A DNA stretch of 64,000 bases from Cellulophaga sp. F20128. Its GTDB lineage: Bacteria > Bacteroidota > Bacteroidia > Flavobacteriales > Flavobacteriaceae. The notes under the pieces were generated by a model. The model was not told the origin of the DNA and made no database searches. It worked only from the letters and a program-made list of their open reading frames with translations. Each line of letters begins with the position of its first letter. The stretch's first letter is position 1. Both the position numbers and the translations under genes were made by a program. The stretch lies in contig NZ_JALKBA010000004.1 in the NCBI RefSeq assembly GCF_023015805.1, positions 230,227 through 294,226 of the forward strand, read 5' to 3'. Positions 27,578 to 37,080 of the stretch are shown piece by piece.

Positions 27578-28684
27578 TTATTCCAAGCGTATTTTGTACT
27601 TTTTTATACTCAATCCTATAAAAAATACCGTCATTCCAAATAAAATCAATGTTTCTTTCCATATAAATTGAATTCCTACTCCCTTAAGCATAATACCTTT
27701 TAGAATAATAATAAACCATTTGGCGGGTATAATATTACTGATGATTTGCAAGGGTAGGGGCATGCTTGAAATAGGAAATATAAAACCAGATAATAATATT
27801 ACAGGAAGCATCAGTCCCATAAGGGAAATCATCATTGCTGTTTGCTGGGATGCAGAAATGGTTGAAATTAAAATACCTAAGGCCAGAGAACTAACTATAA
27901 ATAAAACACTTTCTAAGCCCAATAAAAACAAGCTTCCCTGAACCTGCATATCAAAAATAAATAGGCTTAAAAGCACAATAACAATAGCATTGATAATGGA
28001 TAGAAAAATATAGGGAAATACTTTTCCAAGAATCACTTGGAATGGCTTTATGGGCGAAACTAGCAGTATTTCCATTGTACCTAATTCCTTTTCTCTAGTA
28101 ATGGAAATGGAAGTCATCATTGCGGAAACCAACATCAAAATAATAGTCATAACCCCAGGCACAAACATATATACGCTCTTTAATTCTGGATTGTACACCA
28201 TCCGTGTTTCTGGTACAATTTGATACGCTATGGTCACCTCCTTATTTAATTCGTTTTGATACTTCTGAAGAATGGCATTTACAAAATTACTTATCGTATT
28301 TGCCGTGTTAGGGTCTGTAGCATCGGCAATAATTTGTACCGTTGCCTTGTGTTCTTTAATTAGATTTTTGCTAAAGTCTTTTTCAAAAGTTAAAACTGCT
28401 TTTACTTTTCCTTTTTTAAAAATAGTTTCAATATCCGCTTCTTTTTCAATAATTTGTTGAATACTGAAGTATTTGGAAGCCCCTATTTTATTGATAATTT
28501 CTTCTGTAGTGGCATCTTTAGAATGGTCAAGGATAGCTATATCTACATTATTAATTTCATTGGTAATCGCAAAACCAAACAACAAAATTTGGGCAATAGG
28601 CATTCCAAAAAGAATAAACAAGGAGCGTTTATCCCTAAAAATATGGTAGAATTCCTTTTGAATAAAGCCTCTAAATCTTTTCAT
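27578..28684 (-). CDS. ABC-2 type efflux permease, first
   Basis: A 368-residue permease of the YbhS type with the same layout: an N-terminal helix, a periplasmic domain (about 45-165), then helices carrying ISITREKELGTMEILLVSP and GFIFPISSMPLPLQI. With the second permease it would form the membrane channel of a heteromeric exporter, energised by the two ATPases encoded upstream and connected to HlyD and TolC partners. Gaps of about 60 bases separate it from both neighbours. Confidence 0.92.
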   Translation of the reverse strand: MKRFRGFIQKEFYHIFRDKRSLFILFGMPIAQILLFGFAITNEINNVDIAILDHSKDATTEEIINKIGASKYFSIQQIIEKEADIETIFKKGKVKAVLTFEKDFSKNLIKEHKATVQIIADATDPNTANTISNFVNAILQKYQNELNKEVTIAYQIVPETRMVYNPELKSVYMFVPGVMTIILMLVSAMMTSISITREKELGTMEILLVSPIKPFQVILGKVFPYIFLSIINAIVIVLLSLFIFDMQVQGSLFLLGLESVLFIVSSLALGILISTISASQQTAMMISLMGLMLPVILLSGFIFPISSMPLPLQIISNIIPAKWFIIILKGIMLKGVGIQFIWKETLILFGMTVFFIGLSIKKYKIRLE

Positions 28685-28744
28685 ACTAAAACCTAAATAT
28701 TATACGGCATACAACAATTATAAATCGCTACTGAAAACTTATTT

Positions 28745-29473
28745 TCACCCCCGAGCCAATTTTAAAAACACATCGTTCATATTGGCAGCCTTAAACTGCT
28801 CTTTTAATTTCTTGGGGGTGTCTAAGGCTTCTATTCTACCATTAACCATTATAGAAACCCGATCGCAATATTCCGCTTCATCCATATAGTGTGTCGTTAC
28901 AAAAACAGTAGTTCCACGGTTGGCTGCTTTGTAAATCATTTCCCAAAATTGTCGCCTTGCAATAGGATCTACACCTCCCGTGGGTTCATCTAAAAACACA
29001 ATTTTTGGATCGTGAATTAAAGAAACCGAAAAGGATAATTTTTGTTTCCAACCTAAAGGCAAAGCACCCACCAAGGAATGCGCCACTTTTTCAAGTCCCA
29101 ATTCATCTATTAAAAGGGCCGATTTTTCTCGAATTTGTTTGCGCGATAAACCGTAAATGCCACCGAAAAAGGTAATATTCTCCTTAACCGTTAAATCGTC
29201 ATACAAAGCAAATTTCTGACTCATATACCCAATATTCCTTTTGATGTCTTCTGCATGTGTAAACACATCAAACCCCGCAACTCTGGCTTTACCAGAGGTA
29301 GGTGTAGAAATACCAATCAACATTTTCATAGCCGTAGTTTTCCCAGCACCATTGGCCCCTAAAAAACCGAAAATTTCTCCTTTTTCAACCTCAAAACTAA
29401 TGGCATTTACCGCTGTAAAATCACCAAAAGTCTTGGTTAAGTGAGTTACTTGTATGACTTTGTTATGCTCCAT
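28745..29473 (-). CDS. Efflux ABC transporter ATPase, second
   Basis: A 242-residue ATPase. Walker A is GANGAGKTT, and Walker B is KIVFLDEPTGGVDP. The signature motif is unusual: LPLGWKQKLSFSVSL replaces LSGGxxQ, as seen in the second half of YbhF-like proteins. In E. coli the two ATPase domains are fused in YbhF; here they are separate genes overlapping by one base. The start codon ATG shares its A with the stop of the upstream ATPase gene. Confidence 0.93.
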   Translation of the reverse strand: MEHNKVIQVTHLTKTFGDFTAVNAISFEVEKGEIFGFLGANGAGKTTAMKMLIGISTPTSGKARVAGFDVFTHAEDIKRNIGYMSQKFALYDDLTVKENITFFGGIYGLSRKQIREKSALLIDELGLEKVAHSLVGALPLGWKQKLSFSVSLIHDPKIVFLDEPTGGVDPIARRQFWEMIYKAANRGTTVFVTTHYMDEAEYCDRVSIMVNGRIEALDTPKKLKEQFKAANMNDVFLKLARG

Positions 29474-30375
29474 TATTTCGCTAATTCCATAAAGGTGTCT
29501 TCAATAGTGGCAGCGGTAGCTTCAATTGCTAGCTGTCTTAGATCTTGTGATTCCAAATACCTCCTTAAATCTTCGGGATTAAAATTGGATCTACGGTCGG
29601 TATAATGAACAAACTCCCCAAAAGGATACACGCTGTGTTTGTGCTCGTAGGCTTTTAAGCTGTTTATTAGCGCATACATGTTAGATGCACCTACATTGTA
29701 TATTTGCTTAGGATAATGCCGTACAATGGCTTCTGGGGTATCTATCTGTAAAATTTTTCCCGCTTGTATTAGTGCTATCCGGTCGCACAATGCAGCCTCA
29801 TCCATATAGGGTGTTGAAACCAATATGGTAATTTCCTTTTCTTGCAATCGCTTAAGCATTTCCCAGAATTCTTTCCGTGATACTGGATCCACTCCTGTTG
29901 TGGGCTCATCTAAAAACAAGACTTTGGGCTTGTGAATTAATGCGCAACACAAAGCGAGTTTCTGCTTCATTCCTCCCGATAATTTTCCTGCTCTACGGTT
30001 TTTAAAAGGAGCTATTTGTACGTAGATGTCTTCAATTAACTCGTAGTTTTCTTCAATGGTTGTTCCAAAAATAGTTGCAAAGAAATTTAAATTTTCTTCC
30101 ACAGTTAGGTCGTGATAAAGGGAAAATTTCCCGGGCATATAACCCACACTTTTTCGAATATCCTTATAGGCAGTAACCACATCATAACCCGCTACTGTTG
30201 CCTTACCTTCATCTGCAAAGAGGAGGGTGGTTAAAATCCGAAATAAGGTTGTTTTACCTGCCCCATCAGGGCCTATCAGTCCAAAAATCTCTGCTGGCTT
30301 TACCGCAAAGGAAATATCCTGTAAGGCTTTTACATTTTTATAGGTTTTTGATATGTTTCTTACAGTAATTCCCAT
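29473..30375 (-). CDS. Efflux ABC transporter ATPase, first
   Basis: A 300-residue ATPase with Walker A GPDGAGKTT, signature LSGGMKQKLALCCAL and Walker B VLFLDEPTTGVDP. The aspartate in the Walker A (GPDGAGK) is typical of the first domain of YbhF-like pumps. The C-terminal 80 residues form a separate regulatory-type extension (about 215-300). It pairs with the next ATPase. The gap of about 110 bases back to the HlyD gene is the largest in the operon. Confidence 0.93.
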   Translation of the reverse strand: MGITVRNISKTYKNVKALQDISFAVKPAEIFGLIGPDGAGKTTLFRILTTLLFADEGKATVAGYDVVTAYKDIRKSVGYMPGKFSLYHDLTVEENLNFFATIFGTTIEENYELIEDIYVQIAPFKNRRAGKLSGGMKQKLALCCALIHKPKVLFLDEPTTGVDPVSRKEFWEMLKRLQEKEITILVSTPYMDEAALCDRIALIQAGKILQIDTPEAIVRHYPKQIYNVGASNMYALINSLKAYEHKHSVYPFGEFVHYTDRRSNFNPEDLRRYLESQDLRQLAIEATAATIEDTFMELAK

Positions 30376-30484
30376 TTATTTGAAATAGGTATGATACACT
30401 TTTATAATTTCTTTCATACTTTCCTTTAGTTTAGAGGCAACGGTAGGCCTAAGGTGAAAACTACATATTTCATTGGTGTACATA

Positions 30485-31393
30485 TTAGTAATTTTTCGTT
30501 TCAGTCTTGTTTAGCCATAGTTCTGCTGGCATTCCTATTTTAAGGTTACCATCATTTTTTACATTAATTTTTAGGGCGTAGACTAAGGCAACCCGCTCTT
30601 CTTTAGTCTGAATTATTTTTGGTGTAAACTCGGCTTCCGAAGCTATCCACCCAATAGTACCTGAATAGGATTTCATACCGTTGGCATCATCAATTTTCAC
30701 CCATACTTCTTGGCCAATACGGATAGCAGCCAATTGGGTTTGACTAACATAGACACGCAATTGCATGGTATTTAAATCGGCAATTTTATACAGGGGCTTG
30801 CCAAAAACTACAATTTCATTGGGTTCTGCGTACTTGGTTAAAACGGTACCCTCTATTGGATTTACGATTTTGCTTTTCTGAATTTGGTCGTCCATTTGTT
30901 GGAGTTGTACATCTATCGCTTTCAATTCATTCACCACTGGCGCATTCTGTATTTCTACACTTCTTATTTGATTTTTTATAACGCTAATCTCTCCTAAAAT
31001 ATCATCCAACTGCTTTTGAGTTCCGGCATTCTCCTCGAGAAGGTGTAGGCTGCGTTCTTTGTTGGTATTTGCTGTTTTCAATTTGGCGTTCAGTACATTG
31101 ATTTGCGACAAAACCCCCTTTGATTTTGAACTAATAACCGCCTTAGAAACCACCAATTGTTCACGTTGTAAGGCCAGGGGAATGGTATCTATATACCCTA
31201 TGAATTGTTTTGATGCTAGTTGGTCCCCCTCGTTTATAGCAAACGCCATTAATTTTCCGTTATTTTCAGCGGATATGGTAATTTCCGTCGCTTCAAAATT
31301 ACCATATCCATCTGCTTTACCCGTATCGTTACCACAGGAAAACAGCGTGCTCACTATAAGGCTTATGCCTAAAATATAGTTGTAGTTTTTCAT
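30485..31393 (-). CDS. HlyD family efflux adaptor lipoprotein
   Basis: I start at the ATG at 31393, which gives 302 residues and a clean lipoprotein signal (LIVSTLFSC, Cys20). Periplasmic adaptor features are the lipoyl halves (GKLMAFAINEGDQLASKQFIGYID and IVNPIEGTVLTKYAEPNEIV) flanking a helical hairpin of about 110 residues, then a beta-barrel with YVSQTQLAAIRIGQEVWVKID. It bridges the inner-membrane pump with the TolC-like channel. Its start is 10 bases after the TolC gene stop. Confidence 0.92.
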   Translation of the reverse strand: MKNYNYILGISLIVSTLFSCGNDTGKADGYGNFEATEITISAENNGKLMAFAINEGDQLASKQFIGYIDTIPLALQREQLVVSKAVISSKSKGVLSQINVLNAKLKTANTNKERSLHLLEENAGTQKQLDDILGEISVIKNQIRSVEIQNAPVVNELKAIDVQLQQMDDQIQKSKIVNPIEGTVLTKYAEPNEIVVFGKPLYKIADLNTMQLRVYVSQTQLAAIRIGQEVWVKIDDANGMKSYSGTIGWIASEAEFTPKIIQTKEERVALVYALKINVKNDGNLKIGMPAELWLNKTETKNY

Positions 31394-31403
31394 TTCAAAA
31401 TAA

Positions 31404-32654
31404 TTAGAGTCCATGCAGGACATTGTAATTTGCTTTTGCAAGTTGTAATTGAATTTTATGGGTAATCAAGGTATTTTCATCCGCATATAAATTGGTGAGT
31501 TCTGTGATATAGGCCGAGGCGGTAATCACCCCATTTTTTAGTTGTGAATCAGCGGAACTAAGCACCTCTTTTCTTAGGTTGATGATGGCTAGATCCGTAG
31601 TAATAAAGCTTTCAATTTTAGCAATTTCCTGTTCTTGTTGATCCAGCGCTATGTTGGTATTTAATGTAAAAGCCTCGGTCTCAGTGTCTACAATATCTTT
31701 GGTAATCGTTAGAGACTGCCGTTGTTTTTTATTCGCATTCCAATCAAATACCTTCCAGTTTAATTTAAGGCCTACGGTATAAAAGGATTGAAAAGAATTA
31801 TCGAGCATATTGAGTCCTGGGTTTCCATATCCGCCAGTTGCAAAACCGAGTAGCTTTGGCGAATTTTGCTTGGCGAGTAAAACTTCATTGCTTTCAATCT
31901 CCTCCTTTTTAAATTGAAACAATTTCAATTCGGGACGGTTTATTTGGCGATCTAAGGGTGAGATTATTTCAGGTTGATGAAAGCGTGTATTAGCGTCTAA
32001 AGGGTGTCCAATACTGCTTGCCAAAGTTGCTATTAAGGAAGCTGTAGTGCTTTGTACAGCTATGGTTTGTTGTTTTAGTTTTAGTAGTTCTGCTTCAAGA
32101 ACCTTGTCTGATGCAGGTAAAATAACTCCATACTTTATGCCCGATTGAACTTCTCCTAATTTGGCTTGCAATTGCTTTTGTTTGGCAGCTAATAAGGCAT
32201 TGGTTGCTTGTGACAATAGGATTGAAAAGTACAATTGATTCACCTTTTGTTTTAATTGGTATAGGTTTACAGCAAGTTGTTTTTGTTTGCTTCTATTTTG
32301 AGCCGATTTTAGTTGTAGGGCTGCCGCTGTGGCACCCCCGTTAAAAATAAGCTGATTTACAGAAAGGGTTGCTCTATATTGATCTTTATTCAAGGGTTCT
32401 ACCGTAGTATTTGGAATCGGAATTTCTATTACATCCGATTGATAAGTAGCCTGAGCATCCAAATTTAATTGGGGTAATTTGGCATTAGATATAACCTCTG
32501 TATCTAACGCATATTGGGCATCTAATAGTTGGGCTTGCTTTGCCAAGGGATAATTTTTTGCGATAAAACTGTAGCATTCCTCCAAAGTAATGCGCTGTTG
32601 TGCTATACTGGGAAGCGTTGTTAGAAATAAGAGAATTAGTAGAACAGCTTTCAT
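31404..32654 (-). CDS. TolC family outer membrane efflux protein
   Basis: A 416-residue exported protein with a signal peptide (MKAVLLILLFLTTLPSIAQ). Two repeats of long amphipathic helices and short strands follow: first LEECYSFIAKNYPLAKQAQLLD, then a second half after KLNWKVFDWNANKKQRQS, as expected for the TolC fold, three copies of which form an outer-membrane duct. It begins one base after the stop of the TetR gene, so the regulator and channel are co-transcribed. Confidence 0.92.
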   Translation of the reverse strand: MKAVLLILLFLTTLPSIAQQRITLEECYSFIAKNYPLAKQAQLLDAQYALDTEVISNAKLPQLNLDAQATYQSDVIEIPIPNTTVEPLNKDQYRATLSVNQLIFNGGATAAALQLKSAQNRSKQKQLAVNLYQLKQKVNQLYFSILLSQATNALLAAKQKQLQAKLGEVQSGIKYGVILPASDKVLEAELLKLKQQTIAVQSTTASLIATLASSIGHPLDANTRFHQPEIISPLDRQINRPELKLFQFKKEEIESNEVLLAKQNSPKLLGFATGGYGNPGLNMLDNSFQSFYTVGLKLNWKVFDWNANKKQRQSLTITKDIVDTETEAFTLNTNIALDQQEQEIAKIESFITTDLAIINLRKEVLSSADSQLKNGVITASAYITELTNLYADENTLITHKIQLQLAKANYNVLHGL

Positions 32655-32655
32655 T

Positions 32656-33270
32656 TTAAGCAGGCTTTATAGCGTTAATAATAAAGTTAGAAACTTCTGT
32701 TTTTCGGTCTTCCATTAGTTGTTTAAAGGTCGTCGAATCTGTATCTGTAAAGGCCATAATTAAAGGCTTCGCTACAAACGGAAAAATATTAAGCGCCATG
32801 ATATTGATAAATAATTGTTCGGCACTTATAGGCTTAATACTCCCATGCTCCACTTCATAAGCAACTTGCAGCTTAAATTTTTCAAGGTTTGGAAAGCCAG
32901 TATTCTCTTTGAGTTTTGCAATAAAATCGGGATTCCTATTCAATTCCTGAATAATAAAATTGGGCAAATACGGATGCTTTATAATAAAGGTGAGGTAATC
33001 TGATGTAAAATTTCTGATTTTATCTTCAATGGACGAATCATCGTTTAAAATAGCATTTAACTGAGGTGCTAAAAGGGAAAATGCATTTTTAAAAACGGCT
33101 TCAAAAAGCAATTGTTTGCTACGGTAATAATAGTGAAGCATGGCCTTATTAATTCCCGCCTTATCCGCAATCTCTTGCATACGGGCACCATCCATTCCTT
33201 TGGATTGAAATACTTTTTTTGCAGCATCCAATATTTGTCCTTCTGTATTTTCGTCTTTTGTTCTCGCCAT
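32656..33270 (-). CDS. TetR family regulator of the efflux operon
   Basis: A 204-residue regulator. Residues 8-55 form the TetR helix-turn-helix (ILDAAKKVFQSKGMDGARMQEIADKAGI and LHYYYRSKQLLFEAVF). The rest is a helical ligand domain. It is the first gene of the pump operon, a layout also seen with CecR and ybhGFSR in enterobacteria. A perfect inverted repeat lies 15 bases upstream of its start and over the transcription start, so it probably represses its own operon until a pump substrate binds. Confidence 0.93.
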   Translation of the reverse strand: MARTKDENTEGQILDAAKKVFQSKGMDGARMQEIADKAGINKAMLHYYYRSKQLLFEAVFKNAFSLLAPQLNAILNDDSSIEDKIRNFTSDYLTFIIKHPYLPNFIIQELNRNPDFIAKLKENTGFPNLEKFKLQVAYEVEHGSIKPISAEQLFINIMALNIFPFVAKPLIMAFTDTDSTTFKQLMEDRKTEVSNFIINAIKPA

Positions 33271-33284
33271 TTTAACTATTTAGT

Positions 33285-33308
33285 TTAACCAACTGGTTAA
33301 CAAAGATA
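33285..33308 (-). promoter_or_regulatory. TetR operator overlapping the efflux promoter
   Basis: TTAACCA at 33285-33291 and TGGTTAA at 33294-33300 form a perfect 7-bp inverted repeat. Just upstream on the minus strand, TATCTTTG (33308 to 33301) is an exact -7 box, so the expected transcription start lies inside the operator. Confidence 0.7.
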
Positions 33309-33397
33309 GTAAATATTTAATTAGGGAAAGAAATCCATTACATTAATAAAAGAAAGCGGGGAGTGGTGGCTATAAATTAAGTAGCGGCACTACCTAT

Positions 33398-34036
33398 CTA
33401 GTCAAAGCTATGCCGCTGTTCTTGGGTAGAAGAGGAGTTTAAGAGCTTGTTAAAATCTCGTATCCCGTCAAAATTATTGGAAATTTCTGAAGAAAGGGCA
33501 AGCCCTGAAATTCCCGCTGTTACTAGGGCGGGTACATCTACTATGGTGATGCCTCCAAAACCTAAAATGGGTGTTTCGGTCTGTAGGGCTTCGGTAATGG
33601 CAGTATAGCCATTTACGCCCAAAACCAAAATTTCCTTGGTACTTTCTCCTTTAAAAGGACCTAGGCTGATATAATCAACTTCCTTGGCTACCAATGCCTC
33701 GCACTCTTGCAAGTTATTTGCTGTTGCCCCAATCATTTGCCAGGGATATAGCTGTTTACGCACTAGCGTAGGGCAGGGGGCTGTGGTTTCCAAATGGACT
33801 CCATCTGCCTTTATGGCCTTGGCTATTTTATAGTGTTCGTTAATGATTAATCTTGTTTGAAAATGTGATGTAATTTTTAAAGCCGCCGTAGCTAGTTTTA
33901 AAAATTTCTTTTCTGATACATTTTTATAACCCAATTGTACCAATTCTACTCCAGATGTACAGGCTTTTTGAATGTTGTCTAGCAGTTCTTTGGGAGAATT
34001 TCCCTCGGCGATATAATGTAGTTTTGGTATCAGCAT
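33398..34036 (-). CDS. Thiamine phosphate synthase-like (ThiE/TenI) protein
   Basis: A 212-residue TIM barrel. ThiE-like blocks are GVELVQLGYKN (standard VQLRxK), INEHYKIAKAIKADGVHLE, IGATANN, YISLGPFKGESTK and LGFGGI. Several catalytic-site residues differ from typical ThiE: Gly replaces Arg in VQLR, and the usual Gln/Asp after GVHLG are absent. No other thiamine gene is close. It may be a diverged thiamine phosphate synthase or a TenI-like isomerase that lost the original activity. Confidence 0.75.
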   Translation of the reverse strand: MLIPKLHYIAEGNSPKELLDNIQKACTSGVELVQLGYKNVSEKKFLKLATAALKITSHFQTRLIINEHYKIAKAIKADGVHLETTAPCPTLVRKQLYPWQMIGATANNLQECEALVAKEVDYISLGPFKGESTKEILVLGVNGYTAITEALQTETPILGFGGITIVDVPALVTAGISGLALSSEISNNFDGIRDFNKLLNSSSTQEQRHSFD

Positions 34037-34070
34037 GTCTTGGTTCTTGGAAACGAATTATAATGAGCTG

Positions 34071-34098
34071 CAAAAATACAATTATTAATAGGACCCAA
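34071..34098 (-). promoter_or_regulatory. Promoter of the ThiE-like gene
   Basis: On the minus strand a TTG (34098-34096), a 17-base spacer and TATTTTTG (34078-34071) match the Bacteroidota consensus, 35 bases upstream of the ATG. Confidence 0.6.
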
Positions 34099-34214
34099 GA
34101 ACCCCAAGTACAACCAATGTTTACCGCCCTTGAATTATTGCTATCTTTAGTACATCTAGCGCGGAGGGGCAATCCTTTTTCTAAGCAATACAACAACTCT
34201 AAAGAACGAGACCT

Positions 34215-35414
34215 ATGTTACAAAATGTTTTAATAGCACGTGAAATATACGCATCAGAAGAACATCAAATGATGCAAGAAATGATTCAGGACTTCATTCG
34301 CAATGAAATTATGGATCAGATCGATGGATGGGAAGAAAACGGAATGGTAAGTCGCGAAATATGGCTACGCGCCGGAGCATTAGGTTTACTCTGTATAGAC
34401 ATGCCCGAGCAGTATGGCGGTAGTGGTCTAGATTTTAGTTATAGTGCGTTATTTATTGAAGAATTAGCAAAAAAAGGAATCAGCGGTCCCGGTTTTTCTT
34501 TGCATTCTGATATTGTGGCTCCTTACCTCTTAAAGTATGGAACTGAAACCCAAAAGCAGAAATACCTGCCCCCAATGGCTAGAGGCGAGCTCATTACATC
34601 CTTAGGCATGACCGAACCAAATTGTGGCAGTGATCTTAAAGCCATTACAACAACTGCTGTAGATAAGGGCGACCATTATGTAGTTAACGGACAAAAAACC
34701 TTTATCACCAATGGGTATATGAGTAATATGAGCATTGTAGCCGTTAAAACCCAGCTAGGAACAGCCAAAGAAGGCCTGTCGTTATTGCTAATGGAAAGCG
34801 ATACCGCAGGTTTTGAGAAAGGTATCCCATTTAAAAAAATTGGAATGAAAGCCCAGGATACTTGCGAATTGTTTTTTGACAATGTAAAAGTGCCAAAAGA
34901 TAATCTCTTGGGAAAAGAGGGTGATGGATTTAAAATGATGATGTCAGAGTTACCTAGAGAACGCTTAACTGTTGCTCTAAATGCCATTGGTGGGGCAGAG
35001 GGAGCTATTAAAAATACTATTGCCTATACTTCTACAAGAACCGCTTTTAAACAACCTATTGCCCAATTTCAAAATACCCAATTTAAACTTGCCGAATGCG
35101 CAACACAGTTACAACTGCATCAGGCTTTTTTAGACCGTTGTACCCTGTTGTTATCAGAACAACGCCTAACGGCAGAAAGCGCTTCTATGGCCAAATACTC
35201 CGCTACAGAAATGCACGGTACTGTTGTAGATGAATGTTTGCAGTTATTTGGAGGCTATGGCTATATGTGGGAATACCCTATTGCCCGTATGTATGCAGAC
35301 AATAGGGTGGCAAGAATTTATGCCGGCACCAATGAGATTATGAAAATACTTATAGCCCGGGGTTTGTTTAAAGAACTGTATCAAGAGCTAAAAGCGTTGA
35401 AAAATAAGAAGTGA
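34215..35414 (+). CDS. Acyl-CoA dehydrogenase
   Basis: A 399-residue FAD enzyme that oxidises an acyl-CoA to the enoyl-CoA. Conserved blocks are LGMTEPNCGSDLKAI, YVVNGQKTFITNGYM, LGKEGDGFKMMM and RERLTVALNAIGGAEGAI. The C-terminal block QLFGGYGYMWEYPIARMYADNR is followed by RIYAGTNEIMKILIARGL; the Glu of GTNEI is in the position of the catalytic base in long- and medium-chain types. Nothing next to it belongs to beta-oxidation, although a 2,4-dienoyl-CoA reductase-like gene lies 8 kb downstream. The chain length preferred is unknown. Confidence 0.94.
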   Translation: MLQNVLIAREIYASEEHQMMQEMIQDFIRNEIMDQIDGWEENGMVSREIWLRAGALGLLCIDMPEQYGGSGLDFSYSALFIEELAKKGISGPGFSLHSDIVAPYLLKYGTETQKQKYLPPMARGELITSLGMTEPNCGSDLKAITTTAVDKGDHYVVNGQKTFITNGYMSNMSIVAVKTQLGTAKEGLSLLLMESDTAGFEKGIPFKKIGMKAQDTCELFFDNVKVPKDNLLGKEGDGFKMMMSELPRERLTVALNAIGGAEGAIKNTIAYTSTRTAFKQPIAQFQNTQFKLAECATQLQLHQAFLDRCTLLLSEQRLTAESASMAKYSATEMHGTVVDECLQLFGGYGYMWEYPIARMYADNRVARIYAGTNEIMKILIARGLFKELYQELKALKNKK

Positions 35415-35628
35415 GCTACCAGACAATAACCATCGTTTCAATAAATACTCCATAAAGTTCCATTTTGGCAGGCGGTAGCCACAGTCTAATTTCTGCTCTT
35501 ATTTTTTTAAACCTCAGATAATTTATTTAATTTCAGCAATTGCTACCTTAAAATACGGTTTCAAATAAGGTGCATTTATAAGTATTAAAATATCTGAAAA
35601 AATCAAAATTAATTTCAATTTAAAGAAG

Positions 35629-35637
35629 TAGGTTTGC
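35629..35637 (+). promoter_or_regulatory. -7 box of the MarC-family gene
   Basis: TAGGTTTGC matches TAnnTTTG(C), 30 bases before the ATG. No clear -33 box is visible upstream. Confidence 0.45.
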
Positions 35638-35666
35638 ACTTTTTTTAAAGTAAAATTTTCCAACCA

Positions 35667-36287
35667 ATGGATAACTTAATTACGTTTTCAATTACTGTAT
35701 TTACAGGATTTTTCGCCATCACCAATCCGATATCAAACATGACAGTGTTTGTATCCTTAACACAGGGTGCCGATAAAAAAACGAAAAACGATATCAATAA
35801 AAGAGCAAACTTTATAGCCTTTATCATTGTAACCGTTTTTGTGCTCTTGGGTAAGTTTATTTTTGAATTGTTTAATATCAGTATTCCCGCCTTTAAAATT
35901 ACAGGTGGAATCCTTATCTTTTTTATTGGTTTTGAAATGCTACAATCCAAACAATCCAATGTAAAAAGCATTAAAAACGTTAACATTGATGAAAACATTG
36001 CGGTATCTCCACTGGCTATTCCAATTTTAGCGGGACCAGGAACTATTGTAACCGCTATGAATTTTGTGTCTAAAGTACAACCCATTCACATCGTTTTAGT
36101 CATCGCTATATTCGCATTCATGAGTATCATTACCTATCTAACCTTTAGAGCTAGTGACCTGATTGTGCGTTTGGTTGGCAACAATGTGATCTCCGTAATT
36201 GGGAAAATCATGGGATTAATTATTGCCATTATTGGTACAGGAATGATTATACAAGGAATTAAAATATCCTTTAATCTAATGTCCTAA
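35667..36287 (+). CDS. MarC family integral membrane protein
   Basis: A 206-residue inner-membrane protein with six predicted helices. It has the family segments FFAITNPISNMTVFVSLT at the start, FKITGGILIFFIGFEMLQ, and SPLAIPILAGPGTIVTAM in the second half. MarC proteins were once thought to give multiple antibiotic resistance, which is not supported; some relatives move neutral amino acids. It stands alone and ends 25 bases from the convergent esterase gene. Confidence 0.92.
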   Translation: MDNLITFSITVFTGFFAITNPISNMTVFVSLTQGADKKTKNDINKRANFIAFIIVTVFVLLGKFIFELFNISIPAFKITGGILIFFIGFEMLQSKQSNVKSIKNVNIDENIAVSPLAIPILAGPGTIVTAMNFVSKVQPIHIVLVIAIFAFMSIITYLTFRASDLIVRLVGNNVISVIGKIMGLIIAIIGTGMIIQGIKISFNLMS

Positions 36288-36312
36288 GAATACTTTCTAA
36301 AGCGAATAATAA

Positions 36313-37053
36313 TTACAATAAAGGTTGTAGCACTTCCCAAACATTCTGCGCCACTATTTTATGCCCAGCAACATTGGGGTGAATACCATCATTTTGATTT
36401 AGATCTGCAATACCGCCTACATCCTTTAATATAAAGGGTACCAATGCAAGGGTATTGTCTTCCGCTAGATCTATAAATAGGTTTTTAAAGCCAGTGGTAT
36501 AGTCCAATCCCATATTTGGTGGCAATTGCATGCCTGCAAGTACAATGGTAGTTTCCGGACTCTTTTCTTTGACCACATTAATAATGGCTTGTAAATTAGC
36601 TTTGGTTTCCGTTAGGGCTACGCCACGCAAACCATCATTGGCACCAAGTTCTAAGAGAAAGATACTAGGCTTCTGTTGTATTACCCAATCAATTCTGCTT
36701 TTCCCGCCAGCAGTTGTTTCGCCGCTTACACCAGAATTAATCACCGTATAATCCAAGTCTAAACTGTCTATCTGTTGTTGCAATACCCCTGTATAGGCAT
36801 CATCCGTATCATCTAAACCATACCCTGCTGTAATACTATCCCCAAAACACAAAATAGTTTTACTTACCGTAATTGGTGCTACCGACTCTTTTGCCTCTAC
36901 TTCAGTGGTTTGGGTATCTGTTGTATTTTTTGGATTCGCTTCTCCACAAGAAATGGAGAGCAGCGCTATAATAAAATAACAAAACTTTAGGAGTTTCGGA
37001 GCCATTCTAGTAGGTACAATTGAATGCAATTGATTATTTTGGGCCTTGGACAT
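36313..37053 (-). CDS. TesA-like SGNH-hydrolase lipoprotein
   Basis: A 246-residue esterase. The first ATG gives a long n-region; an internal Met at residue 17 gives a more usual lipoprotein signal (FIIALLSISC). The SGNH blocks are ILCFGDSITAGYG (Ser nucleophile), NSGVSGETTAGG (Gly), LELGANDGLRG (Asn) and DGIHPNVAGH (Asp and His). Substrates of TesA relatives are acyl esters, thioesters and lysophospholipids. It diverges from the ABC pair at 37081, the same order as tesA-ybbA-ybbP in E. coli, so the genes are likely functionally linked at the envelope. Confidence 0.92.
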   Translation of the reverse strand: MSKAQNNQLHSIVPTRMAPKLLKFCYFIIALLSISCGEANPKNTTDTQTTEVEAKESVAPITVSKTILCFGDSITAGYGLDDTDDAYTGVLQQQIDSLDLDYTVINSGVSGETTAGGKSRIDWVIQQKPSIFLLELGANDGLRGVALTETKANLQAIINVVKEKSPETTIVLAGMQLPPNMGLDYTTGFKNLFIDLAEDNTLALVPFILKDVGGIADLNQNDGIHPNVAGHKIVAQNVWEVLQPLL

Positions 37054-37080
37054 AAGTTGGTCTTTTAAATTAAAATTTAC

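Noticed and set aside
35645..36085. A 146-codon reverse-strand frame opposite the MarC gene
   Set aside because: It mirrors the codon pattern of the clear MarC gene and shows no family features.
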